A stretch of 64,000 nucleotides of DNA, taken from contig NZ_MUZR01000014.1 in the NCBI RefSeq assembly GCF_001995255.1, positions 5,254 through 69,253 on the forward strand, given 5' to 3'. The notes under the pieces were generated by a model. The model did no database searches and was not told the origin of the DNA. It saw only the letters and a program-made list of their open reading frames with translations. This stretch comes from Thioalkalivibrio halophilus (lineage in GTDB: Bacteria; Pseudomonadota; Gammaproteobacteria; Ectothiorhodospirales; Ectothiorhodospiraceae). The position numbers were made by a program, and so were the translations under genes. Shown piece after piece: positions 19,017-29,100 of this stretch. The first letter of the stretch is position 1. The number at the start of each line of letters is the position of its first letter.

Positions 19017-22000
19017 TCAGCTCGCGTGGTGGGTGGACGTGGCGCCGCGATCGAATGCCCCCTCGTACAGGCGCAGCAGCGCCGGGATCACGAACAGTAC
19101 CAGCACCGTGGCCACTGCCAGCCCAAACACGATCGAGATCGCCATCGGGATCAGGAACTGCGCCTGCACCGAGCGCTCGAACAGCAGCGGGGTGAGGCCC
19201 GCGATGGTGGTGACCGAGGTCAGGATGACCGCGCGCAGGCGCTGGCAGGAGGCCTCGATGATCGCCTCGCGCAGGGCCAGACCGCTCTCCCGCAATCCCT
19301 GGTAGAAGCTGACCAGGATGATGGAGTTGTTGACCACGATCCCGGTCAGGCCGAACAGGCCGAACATCGACAGCACGGTCAGCTCCACCCCGAGGATCCA
19401 GTGGCCCAGCAGGGCCCCGAGGATCCCGAACGGGATGATGGCCATCACGATCAGCGGCCAGCCCCAGGAGGCGAAGACCCAGGCGAGGATGATGTACATC
19501 AGGCCCAGCGCCAGCACCAGGCCCGTGCGCATGTCGGCAAACGTCTCCTCCTGATCCGCCGCGCGGCCCTCGAAGGACCAGTCCACCCCGTGGCGCTCGG
19601 CGACCGCGTCCAGCGGACCGTCTTCCAGCGCGGCGCGGATGCGCGCGGCATTGTTCACCGAGCGGTCGACTTCGGTGGATACCTCGATCGCGAGGCGGGT
19701 ATCGGCATGCCGCAGGGTCTCGAAGCCGGGACGGGATGCGAGTTCCGCCACGTTCTCCAGCGGGGTCAGCTCGCCGTCCGGCAGGCGGATCTGCAGGCGG
19801 TCCAGGCTTTCCGTCGCGTGGCGTTCGTCGTCGGGCAGACGCACGCGTACCTCGACCTCCTCCAGGCCATCCTGATAGATCTGCGCCAGATGGCCGTCGT
19901 AGGCGTCGCGCAGCTGCGCGCCGATCTGCTCCGTGGTCAGTCCGAGGGCGCGGCCTTCCGGCAGGATGCGGAAGGTCAGCTGCTCGCGGCCGAACGGGGT
20001 GTCGTCCTGGGTGGCGAAGGTGCCCGGGAACTCGTCGAACAGATCGGCCACGTCCAGTGCCGCGTCCTTGAGGATATGCGGGTCATCGCCGGTCAGACGC
20101 ACTTCGAGATCGCGCCCGGGCGGGCCGGCCTGACGCTCGTCAATAGAAAAGGTCTCGATGCCGGGGGCCTCGCGGACGTTGTCCCGCCATGCCTGGATGA
20201 ACGCCCGGTTGCGCACCTCGCGGGCCTCCGGCGAGATCAGCTCGACCTGGATGTTGCCGAACTGGTCGCCCTGCGGGGCGTTGCCGTCGCCGGGGTCGAT
20301 GCCGCGTCCGAGCCGGGTCACCGAGGCACGCACCAGGCCGCCGCCGAGTTCCTCGTCGGTTTCCTCCAGCGCCTGTTCGACGTGGATGAGGAACTCTTCG
20401 ACCCGTTCCGGCGGGGTGCCGGCCACGAAGTTCACGCCCGCGTTGACGACCGTGCCCTCGGGCGAGGGGAAGAAGGTGAAGCCGATGCGTCCGGATGCCG
20501 CCAGGCCGATGGCCAGGATCACCGCCCCCACCGCCAGGGCGAGGGTGACCCCGGAGTGGTCCACGGCGTGCGTGACGGCACGGCGGAACGGGCCGTTGCG
20601 CAGGTTCTCGAACCCCCGGTCGAAGCGCGCCCGCAGGCTGCCGGCCGGCGGTTCCTCGAGGCGATCCATCACGCCCTTGAGATGGGCCGGAAGGATCAGG
20701 AACGCGATCAGCAGGGTGGCCACGATCACGCAGATCACCACCAGCGGGATGTCGAACAGGATGTTGCCGATGATCCCGCCGATCAGCATCAGTGGCATGA
20801 AGGCCGCGACGGTGGTCAGTGACGCGGCGACGACCGGACCGACCATGCGCTGAGCACCCTGACGTGCCGCCCGACTGGCCGACAGGCCCCTCTGATGCAG
20901 GCTGTAGGCGTGCTCGGAGACGACGATGGCGTTGTCGACGATGATCCCCAGCGACATGATGAAGCCGAACAGCGACATCATGTTGATCGAGCCACCCACC
21001 AGCCACAACACCACGAATGCGGCGGTGAAGGCGATCGGGATGCCGAGGGCGACGCGCAGGGCGATGTGGCGGTTCAGGAACAGGAACAGGATCCCGAGCA
21101 CCAGCAGGAGTCCCCCGGCACCGTTTTTCAGCAGCAGGGTGATGCGCTCGGACAGCAGCTCCCAGAACGCATCGGTTTCCTGCAGCTCGACACCCGGGGG
21201 CAGGGCGGGCCGGGTGCGCTCCAGCCACTGTTCGAGGATGCGCGCGGATTCCAGGGCGTCGCCGGTCTCGCTGCGCATCAGCTGCATCTCGATGGCCCGC
21301 GTACCCTGCGAGCGGACACGCACCTCGCCGTCCCGGGGGCGCAGGTCGATGTCGGCGATGTCGCCCAGCAGCACCCGACCGCGTTCGGGGTCGCCCTGCA
21401 GCACCAGGCGTTCGAAGGACACGATGTCGCGTGCCTGCTCCAGGCTGCGCAGCTGTCGGGCGGTGTCGTCGCGTCCGACCGAGCCGGCGGGCATGTCGCG
21501 GCTCATGCCGGCGATCGCGGCGCCGATGTCGGCCAGGGTCATGTCCAGGCGGTAGAGATTGAAGGCCGGCACCTGGATGGCCATCTCGTCTTCCGTGAGG
21601 CCGGTGAATTCGACCCGCGCGATGCCGGCGTCCAGCAGCTCGCGTTCGTATTGCCGGGCCAGGGTCCGCAGCTGTTCCGGGTCGTCGGGGCCGGTGATCA
21701 GCAGGCGCGAGACCGGTTCGTAGTTGATCACCTGATTGACGATCGGGGTCTCGGCATCCGCCGGCAGGTTACGCTGCTGATCGACCCGGTCGTTGACCTG
21801 TTCCAGCGCGTGCGACATGTCCGCGCCGGGTTCGAACTCCAGGGTGATGGTCGCCACCCCCAGCGCGGAGGTGGAGGTCATTTCGCGCAGGTCGTCGACC
21901 GTGCGCAGGTCCTGCTCCAGCGGGTCGGTGATCGACTGTTCCACGTCTTCGGCGGCAGCGCCCGACCACACGACCTGGACCGTGATGATGTCGAGATCAA

Positions 22001-22187
22001 AATCGGGGAAGAACTGCGAGTTCAGCTGGTTCAGGGCATAGGCGCCCGCCAGCAGCATCAGCGCGATCAGCAGGTTGGCGGCCAGGCGGTGTTCCAGGAA
22101 CAGCCGGATCGGACCGCGACCGGCCGCGCCCTCCGCATCGCCCCCGGCCGCGGCGCCACCCGGCATGGGTGCGCTGGTTTCACTCAT
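19017..22187 (-). CDS. RND efflux permease (AcrB superfamily), first system
   Basis: A 1056-residue inner-membrane proton antiporter. TM1 is at about 29-50 after a Gly/Ala-rich cytosolic leader. A large periplasmic loop follows, then a TM cluster about 355-500 with GIIVDNAIVVSEHA (one of the two canonical TM4 acidic positions is Asn), a second periplasmic loop, and a final TM cluster with LFGLTGIVVNNSIILV. It overlaps the adaptor gene by 8 bp, so the two are coupled. No outer-membrane channel gene is adjacent. The substrate cannot be read from the sequence. Confidence 0.9.
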   Translation of the reverse strand: MSETSAPMPGGAAAGGDAEGAAGRGPIRLFLEHRLAANLLIALMLLAGAYALNQLNSQFFPDFDLDIITVQVVWSGAAAEDVEQSITDPLEQDLRTVDDLREMTSTSALGVATITLEFEPGADMSHALEQVNDRVDQQRNLPADAETPIVNQVINYEPVSRLLITGPDDPEQLRTLARQYERELLDAGIARVEFTGLTEDEMAIQVPAFNLYRLDMTLADIGAAIAGMSRDMPAGSVGRDDTARQLRSLEQARDIVSFERLVLQGDPERGRVLLGDIADIDLRPRDGEVRVRSQGTRAIEMQLMRSETGDALESARILEQWLERTRPALPPGVELQETDAFWELLSERITLLLKNGAGGLLLVLGILFLFLNRHIALRVALGIPIAFTAAFVVLWLVGGSINMMSLFGFIMSLGIIVDNAIVVSEHAYSLHQRGLSASRAARQGAQRMVGPVVAASLTTVAAFMPLMLIGGIIGNILFDIPLVVICVIVATLLIAFLILPAHLKGVMDRLEEPPAGSLRARFDRGFENLRNGPFRRAVTHAVDHSGVTLALAVGAVILAIGLAASGRIGFTFFPSPEGTVVNAGVNFVAGTPPERVEEFLIHVEQALEETDEELGGGLVRASVTRLGRGIDPGDGNAPQGDQFGNIQVELISPEAREVRNRAFIQAWRDNVREAPGIETFSIDERQAGPPGRDLEVRLTGDDPHILKDAALDVADLFDEFPGTFATQDDTPFGREQLTFRILPEGRALGLTTEQIGAQLRDAYDGHLAQIYQDGLEEVEVRVRLPDDERHATESLDRLQIRLPDGELTPLENVAELASRPGFETLRHADTRLAIEVSTEVDRSVNNAARIRAALEDGPLDAVAERHGVDWSFEGRAADQEETFADMRTGLVLALGLMYIILAWVFASWGWPLIVMAIIPFGILGALLGHWILGVELTVLSMFGLFGLTGIVVNNSIILVSFYQGLRESGLALREAIIEASCQRLRAVILTSVTTIAGLTPLLFERSVQAQFLIPMAISIVFGLAVATVLVLFVIPALLRLYEGAFDRGATSTHHAS

Positions 22188-23508
22188 CGCCGGCGTCCTG
22201 CGGCTGGAGGTCCGGGTCGCCTTCGCGCACGGCTTCGGCCGCGGTGGGGAGGTCCTCGTCGTCCTCGACCTCTACGCGCAGGCCATCCACCGCATTGGGC
22301 AGGCGGGTGGCGATCAGGACGTCGCCGGCCGACAGGTCCGGATTGCGGACCAGCGCCAGGGTGTCCCCGGCCTCGCTGCGGTATTCGCCCAGACGTTCAA
22401 CCTTCAGGGACTGCAGGCGGCCGTCGATTACGCGGAACATGGTGTCGCGCCCGTACAGGGCCTCGAACGGAACGGCCAGGCTGTCGTCTTCCTCGGGCAG
22501 GCGCAGGTCCAGTTCAAGGAAGCGGTTCAGACCCAGCGAGCGCCCGCCTTCGCGGATCGCAAACACGCCGTGCGAAGCGCTGGCGCCAGGCCGGGTTTCG
22601 CCTTCGATGCGGACCAGTTCGCTGGTGATCTGGCGGCCGCCGTTGCGGGCCGAGGCTTCCAGCGTTCTCCCCTCCGCCAGCAGCGCCTCCAGCCGCGGCT
22701 CCAGCGACACGGGAAGTCCGGCCCGGATCTCCACGTCGTCCACGTCGAACAGGCGCACCAGTTCGTCGCCCACCCGGGCGCGTTCGCCCGGGGAGGTCCG
22801 GACGGCGGTCACGCGGGCATCGAACGGGGCGCGGATCTCGGTGCGTTCCAGGTCCAGTTCGGCCTGTTCGACCGCGGCCCGGGCGCGATCCAGCCGCGCC
22901 TCGGCGCCGGCGATGCGCATGGGGGCATCCGCGATCGCTTCTTCCCGGTTCTGTACTGTAAGTTCGGCCTGTTCGAGACGTTCGCGGGCATCGTCGACAT
23001 CTCTGTCGGAGCCCATGTCCCGCTCACGCAGGTTGCGGGCCCGGTCGAGGCCGCGTCGGGCAATGTCCCGCATTTCACGTTCGCGGATCAGGGCCTCGCG
23101 GTCGTAACGCGCCCGGAGTTCCTCGCTCTCGAGGGCCCCCTCAAGTTCACGCACCTCCGCTTCGGCCTGGCGCAGGGCGAGGCGGGCGTCGGCCGGGTCG
23201 ATCCGGACCAGGAGGTCGCCTTGCTCCACATGCTGTCCGATGCGGGCGGAAACCGTTCCCACGTCCCCCTGAACGGCGGCCCGCAGGGTCGCATCGCTGG
23301 CCGATGCGCTGCGTCCGTAGAGCATGACGGAAGGCCGATGGGTGCCCGGTTCGGCGACGAACCCCCGTACTGGCCAGGAACGTTCCTCACCCGCGGGTGC
23401 GGGCGCCTCGGGACCGGTAGCGCGCAGGATCATGAATCCCGCCACGCTGAGCGCGAGGATCAGTACGGGGATGAGGGCACGGCCGACTCGCGGCATGACA
23501 CGGGACAT
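22180..23508 (-). CDS. RND periplasmic adaptor (membrane fusion protein), first system
   Basis: A 442-residue protein starting at ATG 23508; an in-frame ATG five codons upstream of MPRV was preferred, although its ribosome-binding site is weak. An N-terminal anchor (about 10-28) is followed by a lipoyl half (VQGDVGTVSARIGQHVEQGDLLVRI), a long coiled-coil hairpin of about 120 residues rich in Arg/Glu, and the second lipoyl half (IRAPFDARVTAVRTSPGERARVGDELVRL). It links the permease to an outer-membrane channel. The sigma-54 activator gene lies 172 bp upstream on the same strand. Confidence 0.88.
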   Translation of the reverse strand: MSRVMPRVGRALIPVLILALSVAGFMILRATGPEAPAPAGEERSWPVRGFVAEPGTHRPSVMLYGRSASASDATLRAAVQGDVGTVSARIGQHVEQGDLLVRIDPADARLALRQAEAEVRELEGALESEELRARYDREALIREREMRDIARRGLDRARNLRERDMGSDRDVDDARERLEQAELTVQNREEAIADAPMRIAGAEARLDRARAAVEQAELDLERTEIRAPFDARVTAVRTSPGERARVGDELVRLFDVDDVEIRAGLPVSLEPRLEALLAEGRTLEASARNGGRQITSELVRIEGETRPGASASHGVFAIREGGRSLGLNRFLELDLRLPEEDDSLAVPFEALYGRDTMFRVIDGRLQSLKVERLGEYRSEAGDTLALVRNPDLSAGDVLIATRLPNAVDGLRVEVEDDEDLPTAAEAVREGDPDLQPQDAGDE

Positions 23509-23680
23509 GCAGTTCTCGCTCGGGTCCTGGGCTGGATGGGGCGCGGGCCTGACGCCCGGGCCTTGGAGACGGTGCACCGGTTGAAGTTCCCGTCCGCGGG
23601 AGACCGGTATCAGTGTCTCCTGATATGGCCAATCCTAACATCGGCGGCGCGAGGGCCGCAGGCACGGGGAATGCTTTTTC

Positions 23681-24664
23681 TCAGGCCAGGTTATAGCGAT
23701 GCAGCTTGCGCCACAGGGTCGTGCGGTCGATCCCGAGACTGCGCGCGGCCCGCGAGCGGTTGCCATTGTGAGCGGCAAGGGCCTGACGCAGGCGCCGCGC
23801 CTCTTCGGACTCCCTCGGGGATACCTGCGGGGCCGCGTCCGTGGGGGACGCCTCCGGAAAAGCCGTTGCCGGGGCGGCGGCCTCCGCCGGTGGTGAAACG
23901 GTCCCGGGAGGCCGGCCTTCGGGCAGGGGGAAATCCTCCACGTGACCGTTCACCGCGTGCAGCTGGAGGCAGGCGAACACGTTCTCCAGCTCGCGGAAAT
24001 TGCCGGGCCAGGGGTGGGCTTCCAGTTTGCGCCTTAACGCCGGCGCCAGCTTCAGCGCGTGTTCCTCGATGAAGCGGTCGAGGGTAGCGGCCAGATCACG
24101 CGGCCGGGTCCGCAGGGGCGGCAGCTCCACCGTGGCGACAGCCAGGCGGTAGAACAGGTCGGCGCGGAACTGTCCCGCATCCACGCGGGCCTGGAGGTCC
24201 TGATTGGAGGCGGAAAGGATGCGTACGTCCACCTGCCGCGTGGTGTTCTCGCCCACGCGTTCGAACTGGCCATCCTGCACCGCGCGCAACAGCTTGGCCT
24301 GCAGACGCAGCGGCAGTTCACCGATTTCGTCGAGGAACAGGGTGCCGCCGTGGGCCGATTCGAAACGACCCTCGCGATCGCTCACCGCGCCGGAAAAGGC
24401 CCCGCGCACATGGCCGAACAGCTCCGATTCCAGCAGCTCGTCGGGGATGGCCGCGCAGTTGACTTCGACGAAGGGTCCGGCGGCCCGCGGGCTCCATTCA
24501 TGGATGCCCCGGGCCAGGCGGGTCTTGCCGGTTCCCGACTCGCCCAGCAGCAGCATGCGAATGTCGCTGCCCGCCGCCCGGCGGGCGAAGACCATCTGGT
24601 GATGGCAGTCCGGATCGGCCGAACGGAACGCGTCCGGCAGCCCCTCCCCACGATTCATTTTCAT
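23681..24664 (-). CDS. Sigma-54-dependent transcriptional activator lacking a sensory domain
   Basis: A 327-residue AAA+ enhancer-binding protein. Only about 20 residues precede the ATPase core, so there is no receiver, GAF or PAS domain, as in PspF. Walker A is GESGTGKT (41-48), the sigma-54 contact loop is GAFSGA (88-93, Ser replacing the usual Thr) and Walker B is [12 protein letters not shown] Pro/Ala-rich linker leads to a Fis-type HTH at the end ([20 protein letters not shown]). ATG 24664 has AGGA 5 bp upstream; ATG 24658 is possible. It is divergent from the large plus-strand run, with three palindromes between, the nearest only 38 bp before its start. Confidence 0.93.
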   Translation of the reverse strand: MKMNRGEGLPDAFRSADPDCHHQMVFARRAAGSDIRMLLLGESGTGKTRLARGIHEWSPRAAGPFVEVNCAAIPDELLESELFGHVRGAFSGAVSDREGRFESAHGGTLFLDEIGELPLRLQAKLLRAVQDGQFERVGENTTRQVDVRILSASNQDLQARVDAGQFRADLFYRLAVATVELPPLRTRPRDLAATLDRFIEEHALKLAPALRRKLEAHPWPGNFRELENVFACLQLHAVNGHVEDFPLPEGRPPGTVSPPAEAAAPATAFPEASPTDAAPQVSPRESEEARRLRQALAAHNGNRSRAARSLGIDRTTLWRKLHRYNLA

Positions 24665-24701
24665 CGCCTTCCTCTCCGGGAAACTCACCCGGAGTATGGC
24701 A

Positions 24702-24719
24702 GCGGCGTTGCAACGCCGC
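24702..24719. promoter_or_regulatory. Palindrome 1: probable activator site
   Basis: An 18-bp perfect palindrome, GCGGCGTTGCAACGCCGC, sharing the GTTGCAAC core with two further copies. Its centre is 38-48 bp upstream of the activator start codon, so it could also serve autoregulation. Confidence 0.6.
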
Positions 24720-24725
24720 CACCGC

Positions 24726-24735
24726 TGTTGCAACA
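24726..24735. promoter_or_regulatory. Palindrome 2: probable activator site
   Basis: TGTTGCAACA, a perfect 10-bp palindrome whose centre lies 20 bp (about two helical turns) from palindrome 1. Confidence 0.65.
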
Positions 24736-24786
24736 AAAAAATTTACGAAGTAACAGATGCTTATATTCGAATTCCCGGGTAGCGCG

Positions 24787-24796
24787 TGTTGCAACA
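24787..24796. promoter_or_regulatory. Palindrome 3: probable activator site
   Basis: TGTTGCAACA again (extended to GTGTTGCAACAC, 24786-24797). Its centre is 61 bp from palindrome 2, close to six helical turns, so all three would face the same side of the DNA. It lies about 65 bp upstream of the -24 element, a usual enhancer distance. Confidence 0.65.
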
Positions 24797-24859
24797 CCCT
24801 GAGTGTGTGGTGTTTTTTTCACGAAGACAAATATCTGAAATTCAATAATATTCTAATAT

Positions 24860-24875
24860 TGGCATTTCTATTGCT
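24860..24875 (+). promoter_or_regulatory. Sigma-54 (-24/-12) promoter
   Basis: TGGCATTTCTATTGCT matches the TGGCAC-N5-TTGCW consensus with exact spacing; the GG is at 24861-24862 and the GC at 24873-24874. It is embedded in AT-rich DNA (24735-24880) that contrasts with the GC-rich surroundings and could bend or bind IHF (ATTCAATAATATT at 24839-24851 is a loose match). The start codon of the adaptor gene is 74 bp downstream. Confidence 0.8.
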
Positions 24876-24949
24876 TGTATCGGGGCGTGCTTTTCTCTAC
24901 AACGAAACAAGACCAACGGAACAGGCACGCTGTCGGGGGGGAGGTGCGA

Positions 24950-26098
24950 ATGACGCTGATGCGAACGGCCAGCCTGATGCTGTGCATGGTCGCCCTGGTT
25001 GGTACGGCCGGGGCGCAGACCGCCTGGACGCCGGCCCAGAGCCCGGGAACCACGAGTCCGGACAATACCGGGGTCCATGTTGCTCAGCCGCTCGCCGCGG
25101 AGCGCCATACCGTCAGCGGCACGGTGATCCCGTTCAGTGAAGTGACCCTGCGGGCGCAGTCGGGTGGCCGGGTGATCGCGGTCGAAGGGGTCGAGGGCGA
25201 CCGCTTCGAAGCGGAAGAAGAACTGGTCGCGATCTCCGACGATCGCCTGCAGGCCCAACGCCAGGCGGCGCTCGCCGAGATGCGCACCACCGAGGCGGCG
25301 ATCCGCGAAGCACGCATGCAGTACGACCGCGAGGTCATTTCCCCGCGCTCACAGGACATCGGGCAGATGCCGGGCATGGGCATGCCGTCGATGTTCGACC
25401 AGATGTTCACGCGCAACATGGGGCAGTTCATGGGATTCGGTGACCCGACCCTGGACCGCACTACGGATCTCTTTTCCCGCCACATCGGCGTCGATCAGGC
25501 CCGGGCGCGCTGGGAGCAGGCCCGGGCCCGCGTCGAGGAGCTCGACGTCGCGCTGGAGGACACCCGCTCCCGTGCTCCGTTTGACGGGGTGATCATGCAC
25601 AAGCACGTGGAACAGGGCGATACCGTTCAGCCCGGGCATCCTCTGGTCACCTTCGGGCACCTGGATTATCTGCGGGTGGAGGCGGCCGTGCCGGTTCGCC
25701 TGGTGCGTCAGCTGGACGTGGGCGACATCGTTCCGGTGACGCTCGACGGGCATGCCGAAGAAGTCAGCGCCCGGGTCTCGCGGATCTTCCCGCTGGCCGA
25801 CCCGCAACGCCATACCGTGACCGTGAAGTTCGATCTGCCGCAGGAGGTCCGCGGCGGCCCGGGCATGTACGCCGAGGTGCATCTGCCGGGCGAAGTGACG
25901 CGCGAAGACCGGGTGGTGATCCCGGAGAGCGCGATCATCCCGGGCGGGGCCCTGCCGCGCGTGGCCGTGCTGGATGCCGATGACGAGGTGCGCATCCGCA
26001 TGGTCCGGCTGGGGGCGTCGCGTGATGGCGGCGTGGTCGTGACCTCGGGGCTGGAGCCCGGGGCGCGGGTGCTGCGGCACCCCGGCGGCCGCCATTGA
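24950..26098 (+). CDS. RND periplasmic adaptor with Met-rich insertion, second system
   Basis: A 382-residue exported protein; ATG 24950 follows a strong GGAGGT. The signal peptide ends GTAGAQ (about residue 24). Lipoyl halves are at about 55-100 (SGGRVIAVEGVEGDRFEAEEELVAI) and 205-245 (DTRSRAPFDGVIMHKHVEQGDTV). Between them the hairpin is short and carries a Met/Phe/Gly-rich stretch (residues about 140-170, MPGMGMPSMFDQM then NMGQFMGFGDP). Beta-barrel and membrane-proximal domains follow. It is the first gene after the sigma-54 promoter and precedes the permease by 42 bp. Confidence 0.88.
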   Translation: MTLMRTASLMLCMVALVGTAGAQTAWTPAQSPGTTSPDNTGVHVAQPLAAERHTVSGTVIPFSEVTLRAQSGGRVIAVEGVEGDRFEAEEELVAISDDRLQAQRQAALAEMRTTEAAIREARMQYDREVISPRSQDIGQMPGMGMPSMFDQMFTRNMGQFMGFGDPTLDRTTDLFSRHIGVDQARARWEQARARVEELDVALEDTRSRAPFDGVIMHKHVEQGDTVQPGHPLVTFGHLDYLRVEAAVPVRLVRQLDVGDIVPVTLDGHAEEVSARVSRIFPLADPQRHTVTVKFDLPQEVRGGPGMYAEVHLPGEVTREDRVVIPESAIIPGGALPRVAVLDADDEVRIRMVRLGASRDGGVVVTSGLEPGARVLRHPGGRH

Positions 26099-26140
26099 TG
26101 CGCTTCGAAATCGAACAATGACAGGACGTTCGCGCCAGAC

Positions 26141-29100
26141 ATGAGCGACCAGGAACCTCGCAACCAGGAACGGCCCGGCGATCACGCGACCGATCCCGGC
26201 ATCGCCGGGCGCATGGCCCGCGCCTTCGTCCATTCGCCGCTGTCGCCGCTGCTGCTGCTGGCCAGCATCGCGATCGGCATCCTCGGCCTGGTCGTCACGC
26301 CACGCCAGGAAGACCCGCAGATCTCGGTCCCGATGGTCGACATCATGGTGGAGTATCCGGGCGTACCGTCGGAGCAGGTGGCCAGTCTGGCCGCGCGGCC
26401 GCTGGAACGTCTGATGAGCGAGCTCTCGGGTGTCGATAACGTCTACTCGGTCTCGCAGCGAGGCGAGGCGATGGTTACCGTCCAGTTCGACGTCGGCGAG
26501 GAAATGGAATCCTCGGTGGTCAAGGTGCACGACCGGCTGATGTCGAACCGCGATCTGATGCCTCCGGGGGTCAGCGAACCGATGGTCAAGCCCAAGGGTG
26601 CGGATGACGTGCCGGTGGTGACGCTGACCTTCTGGTCGCACGAGGTCGATGACGCGATGCTGCGCCAGATCGCCCTGGACGCGCAGCAGCAACTCAACGA
26701 GGTACCCGACACCGCGCAGAGCTTCGTGGTCAGTGGCCGCGAGGAAAAACTGCGCATCGAGGTGCGGCCGGAACGGCTGGAAGGTTACGGGGTCACCCTG
26801 GATCAGATCGCGGGTGCGGTGCGTCAGGCCAATTCCGAACGCGGCGCGGGCGCGATCGAGGCGGGTGGACGGCACATGTCGGTGCACACCGGTTCGTTCC
26901 TGACCAGTGCCGAGGATGTCGAACGCCTGCTGATCTCGGTGGAAGACGGTCGCCCGGTGTATCTGCGCGACGTGGCCGACGTGAGCTATGGCCCGGGGGA
27001 GGTGGATCGCTTCGTGCGTCACTATTCCGGCCCGGCCGCCGAGGCACCCGATGCCGCACCGGAGGGTGCGTCCGCCGTGACCCTCGCGATCGCCAAGAAG
27101 CCCGGCAGTAACGGGGTCACGGTCGCCAATGGCGTGCTCGAACGCCTGGAGCGCCTGAAAGGCTCCGCCATCCCCGACAACGTGGGCGTCGAGATCTCGC
27201 GCGACTACGGCAAGACGGCCAACGAAAAGGTCAACGAGCTGATCTTCAAGCTGTTTGTCGCGACCTTCGCGGTGACCCTGCTGGTGGCGCTGTTCCTGGG
27301 GCTGCGCGCGGCACTGGTGGTGCTGATCGTGATTCCGGTTGTGATCCTGTTCACCGTGTTCAGCGCGTGGCTGCTCGACTACACCATCGACCGGGTGAGT
27401 CTGTTCGCGCTGATCTTCGCGATCGGGATCCTCGTGGACGATGCCATCGTCGTGGTGGAGAACATCTACCGCCGCTGGCTGATGAAGCGCGGCCTGGATG
27501 CCGAAACCAACGTGGATGCGGTACGCGAGGTGGGCAACCCGACGATCCTCGCGACCTTTACCGTGATCGCTGCACTGCTGCCCATGGGCTTCGTGTCCGG
27601 GATGATGGGTCCCTACATGCAGCCGATCCCGGTTCTGGGGTCGGTCGCCATGCTGTTCTCGCTGGTCGCGGCCTTCGTGTTCACCCCCTGGCTGACCCAG
27701 CGGCTGCGCCCGAGCATGGCCTACCTGGAGAAGGCCACCGAAAAGGAACACCGGCAGGCCGAGCGGCTGGGTACGTTCTTCCGCCGGGTGATCCCCGGGC
27801 TGGCGGACAATCCCGCCCGGGGCTACGCCTTCCTGGCCGGTATCGTGGTGGTGTTCTTCCTGATGGCCAGCCTGTTCTACACCACGGATGTCCGGGTGAA
27901 GATGCTGCCGCTGGACAACAAGCCCGAATTCCAGGTGATGATCAATTTCCCCGAGGGCACGGCGCTGACCGAGACCGCCTCGCTCAGCGAAGCGATGGTG
28001 TCCGAGCTGCGGGAGTTCGAGGAAGTGACCGGGCTGCAGGCATATGTCGGCACTGCGGCGCCGTTCAATTTCAATGGTCTGGTGCGTCATTACTACCTGC
28101 GCCAGGACCCCTGGCTGGGCGATATCCAGGTTCAGCTGGTGGACAAGGGCGATCGTGCGCGCTCCAGCCACGAGATCGCCACCGAGGCCCGTGAGCGTCT
28201 GACACCGCTGGCCCGCGAAGCCGGCGCCCGCATCGAAGTGGTGGAGATGCCGCCGGGGCCCCCGGTCCTGCAGTCGGTGGTCGCCGAGGTGTATGGCCCG
28301 GATGCCGATACCCGGCGTCAGGTCGCGCGCGACCTGGAAGGAATGTTCCGTGGGGCCGAACACGTGGCGGACGTCGACAGCTTCCTGCAGGCCCCGCACG
28401 ACGTCTGGCATTTCGACGTGGACCGCGACAAGGCCCTGCGCCGCGGTGTCACCGTGGAGACCGTGAACCAGACGCTGGAGACCGCGATCGGTGGCCGGGT
28501 CCTGGGCGACATCAAGGCGCGTTCGCTGGTGGAGCCGCACCTGATCGAGCTGCGCCTGCCACGCCCCACGCGCTCCGATATCGGGCGTCTGGAACAGCTG
28601 CCGGTGGCCTCGCAGCATGGCGGGACAGTCAGCCTGGGCGAGCTGGGTCGGTTCGTCGAGCGCCCGCAGGACGAACCCATCTATCACAAGAACCTGAGGC
28701 CGGTGGAGTATGTCACCGGCGAAGTGGTGGGGCGTCTGGCGGCGCCGGTCTACGGGATGCTCGAGGTGCAGGAACAACTCGCCGATTACGAGCTTCCCGA
28801 CGGCAGTCGGGTGCAGCCGCACTGGCTGGGACCGCCGCCGAACGACGGTTCCACGGCGTTCGAATGGGCCGGCGAATGGACGGTTACCTACGAGACCTTC
28901 CGCGACATGGGCATCGCGTTCGCCATCGCCCTGATTCTCATCTACATGCTTGTGGTCTGGGAGTTCGGGAACTTCGTGCTGCCGGGCATCATCATGGCCC
29001 CGATCCCGCTGACCCTGATCGGGATCATCCCGGGCCACTGGCTGTTCAACGCCGAATTCACCGCGACCTCGATGATCGGGTTCATCGCTCTCGCAGGGAT

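Noticed and set aside
23509-23680. A second sigma-54 promoter or TTGCAAC palindrome before the first RND adaptor
   Set aside because: Neither the -24/-12 pattern with correct spacing nor the palindrome could be found on the minus strand of this gap.
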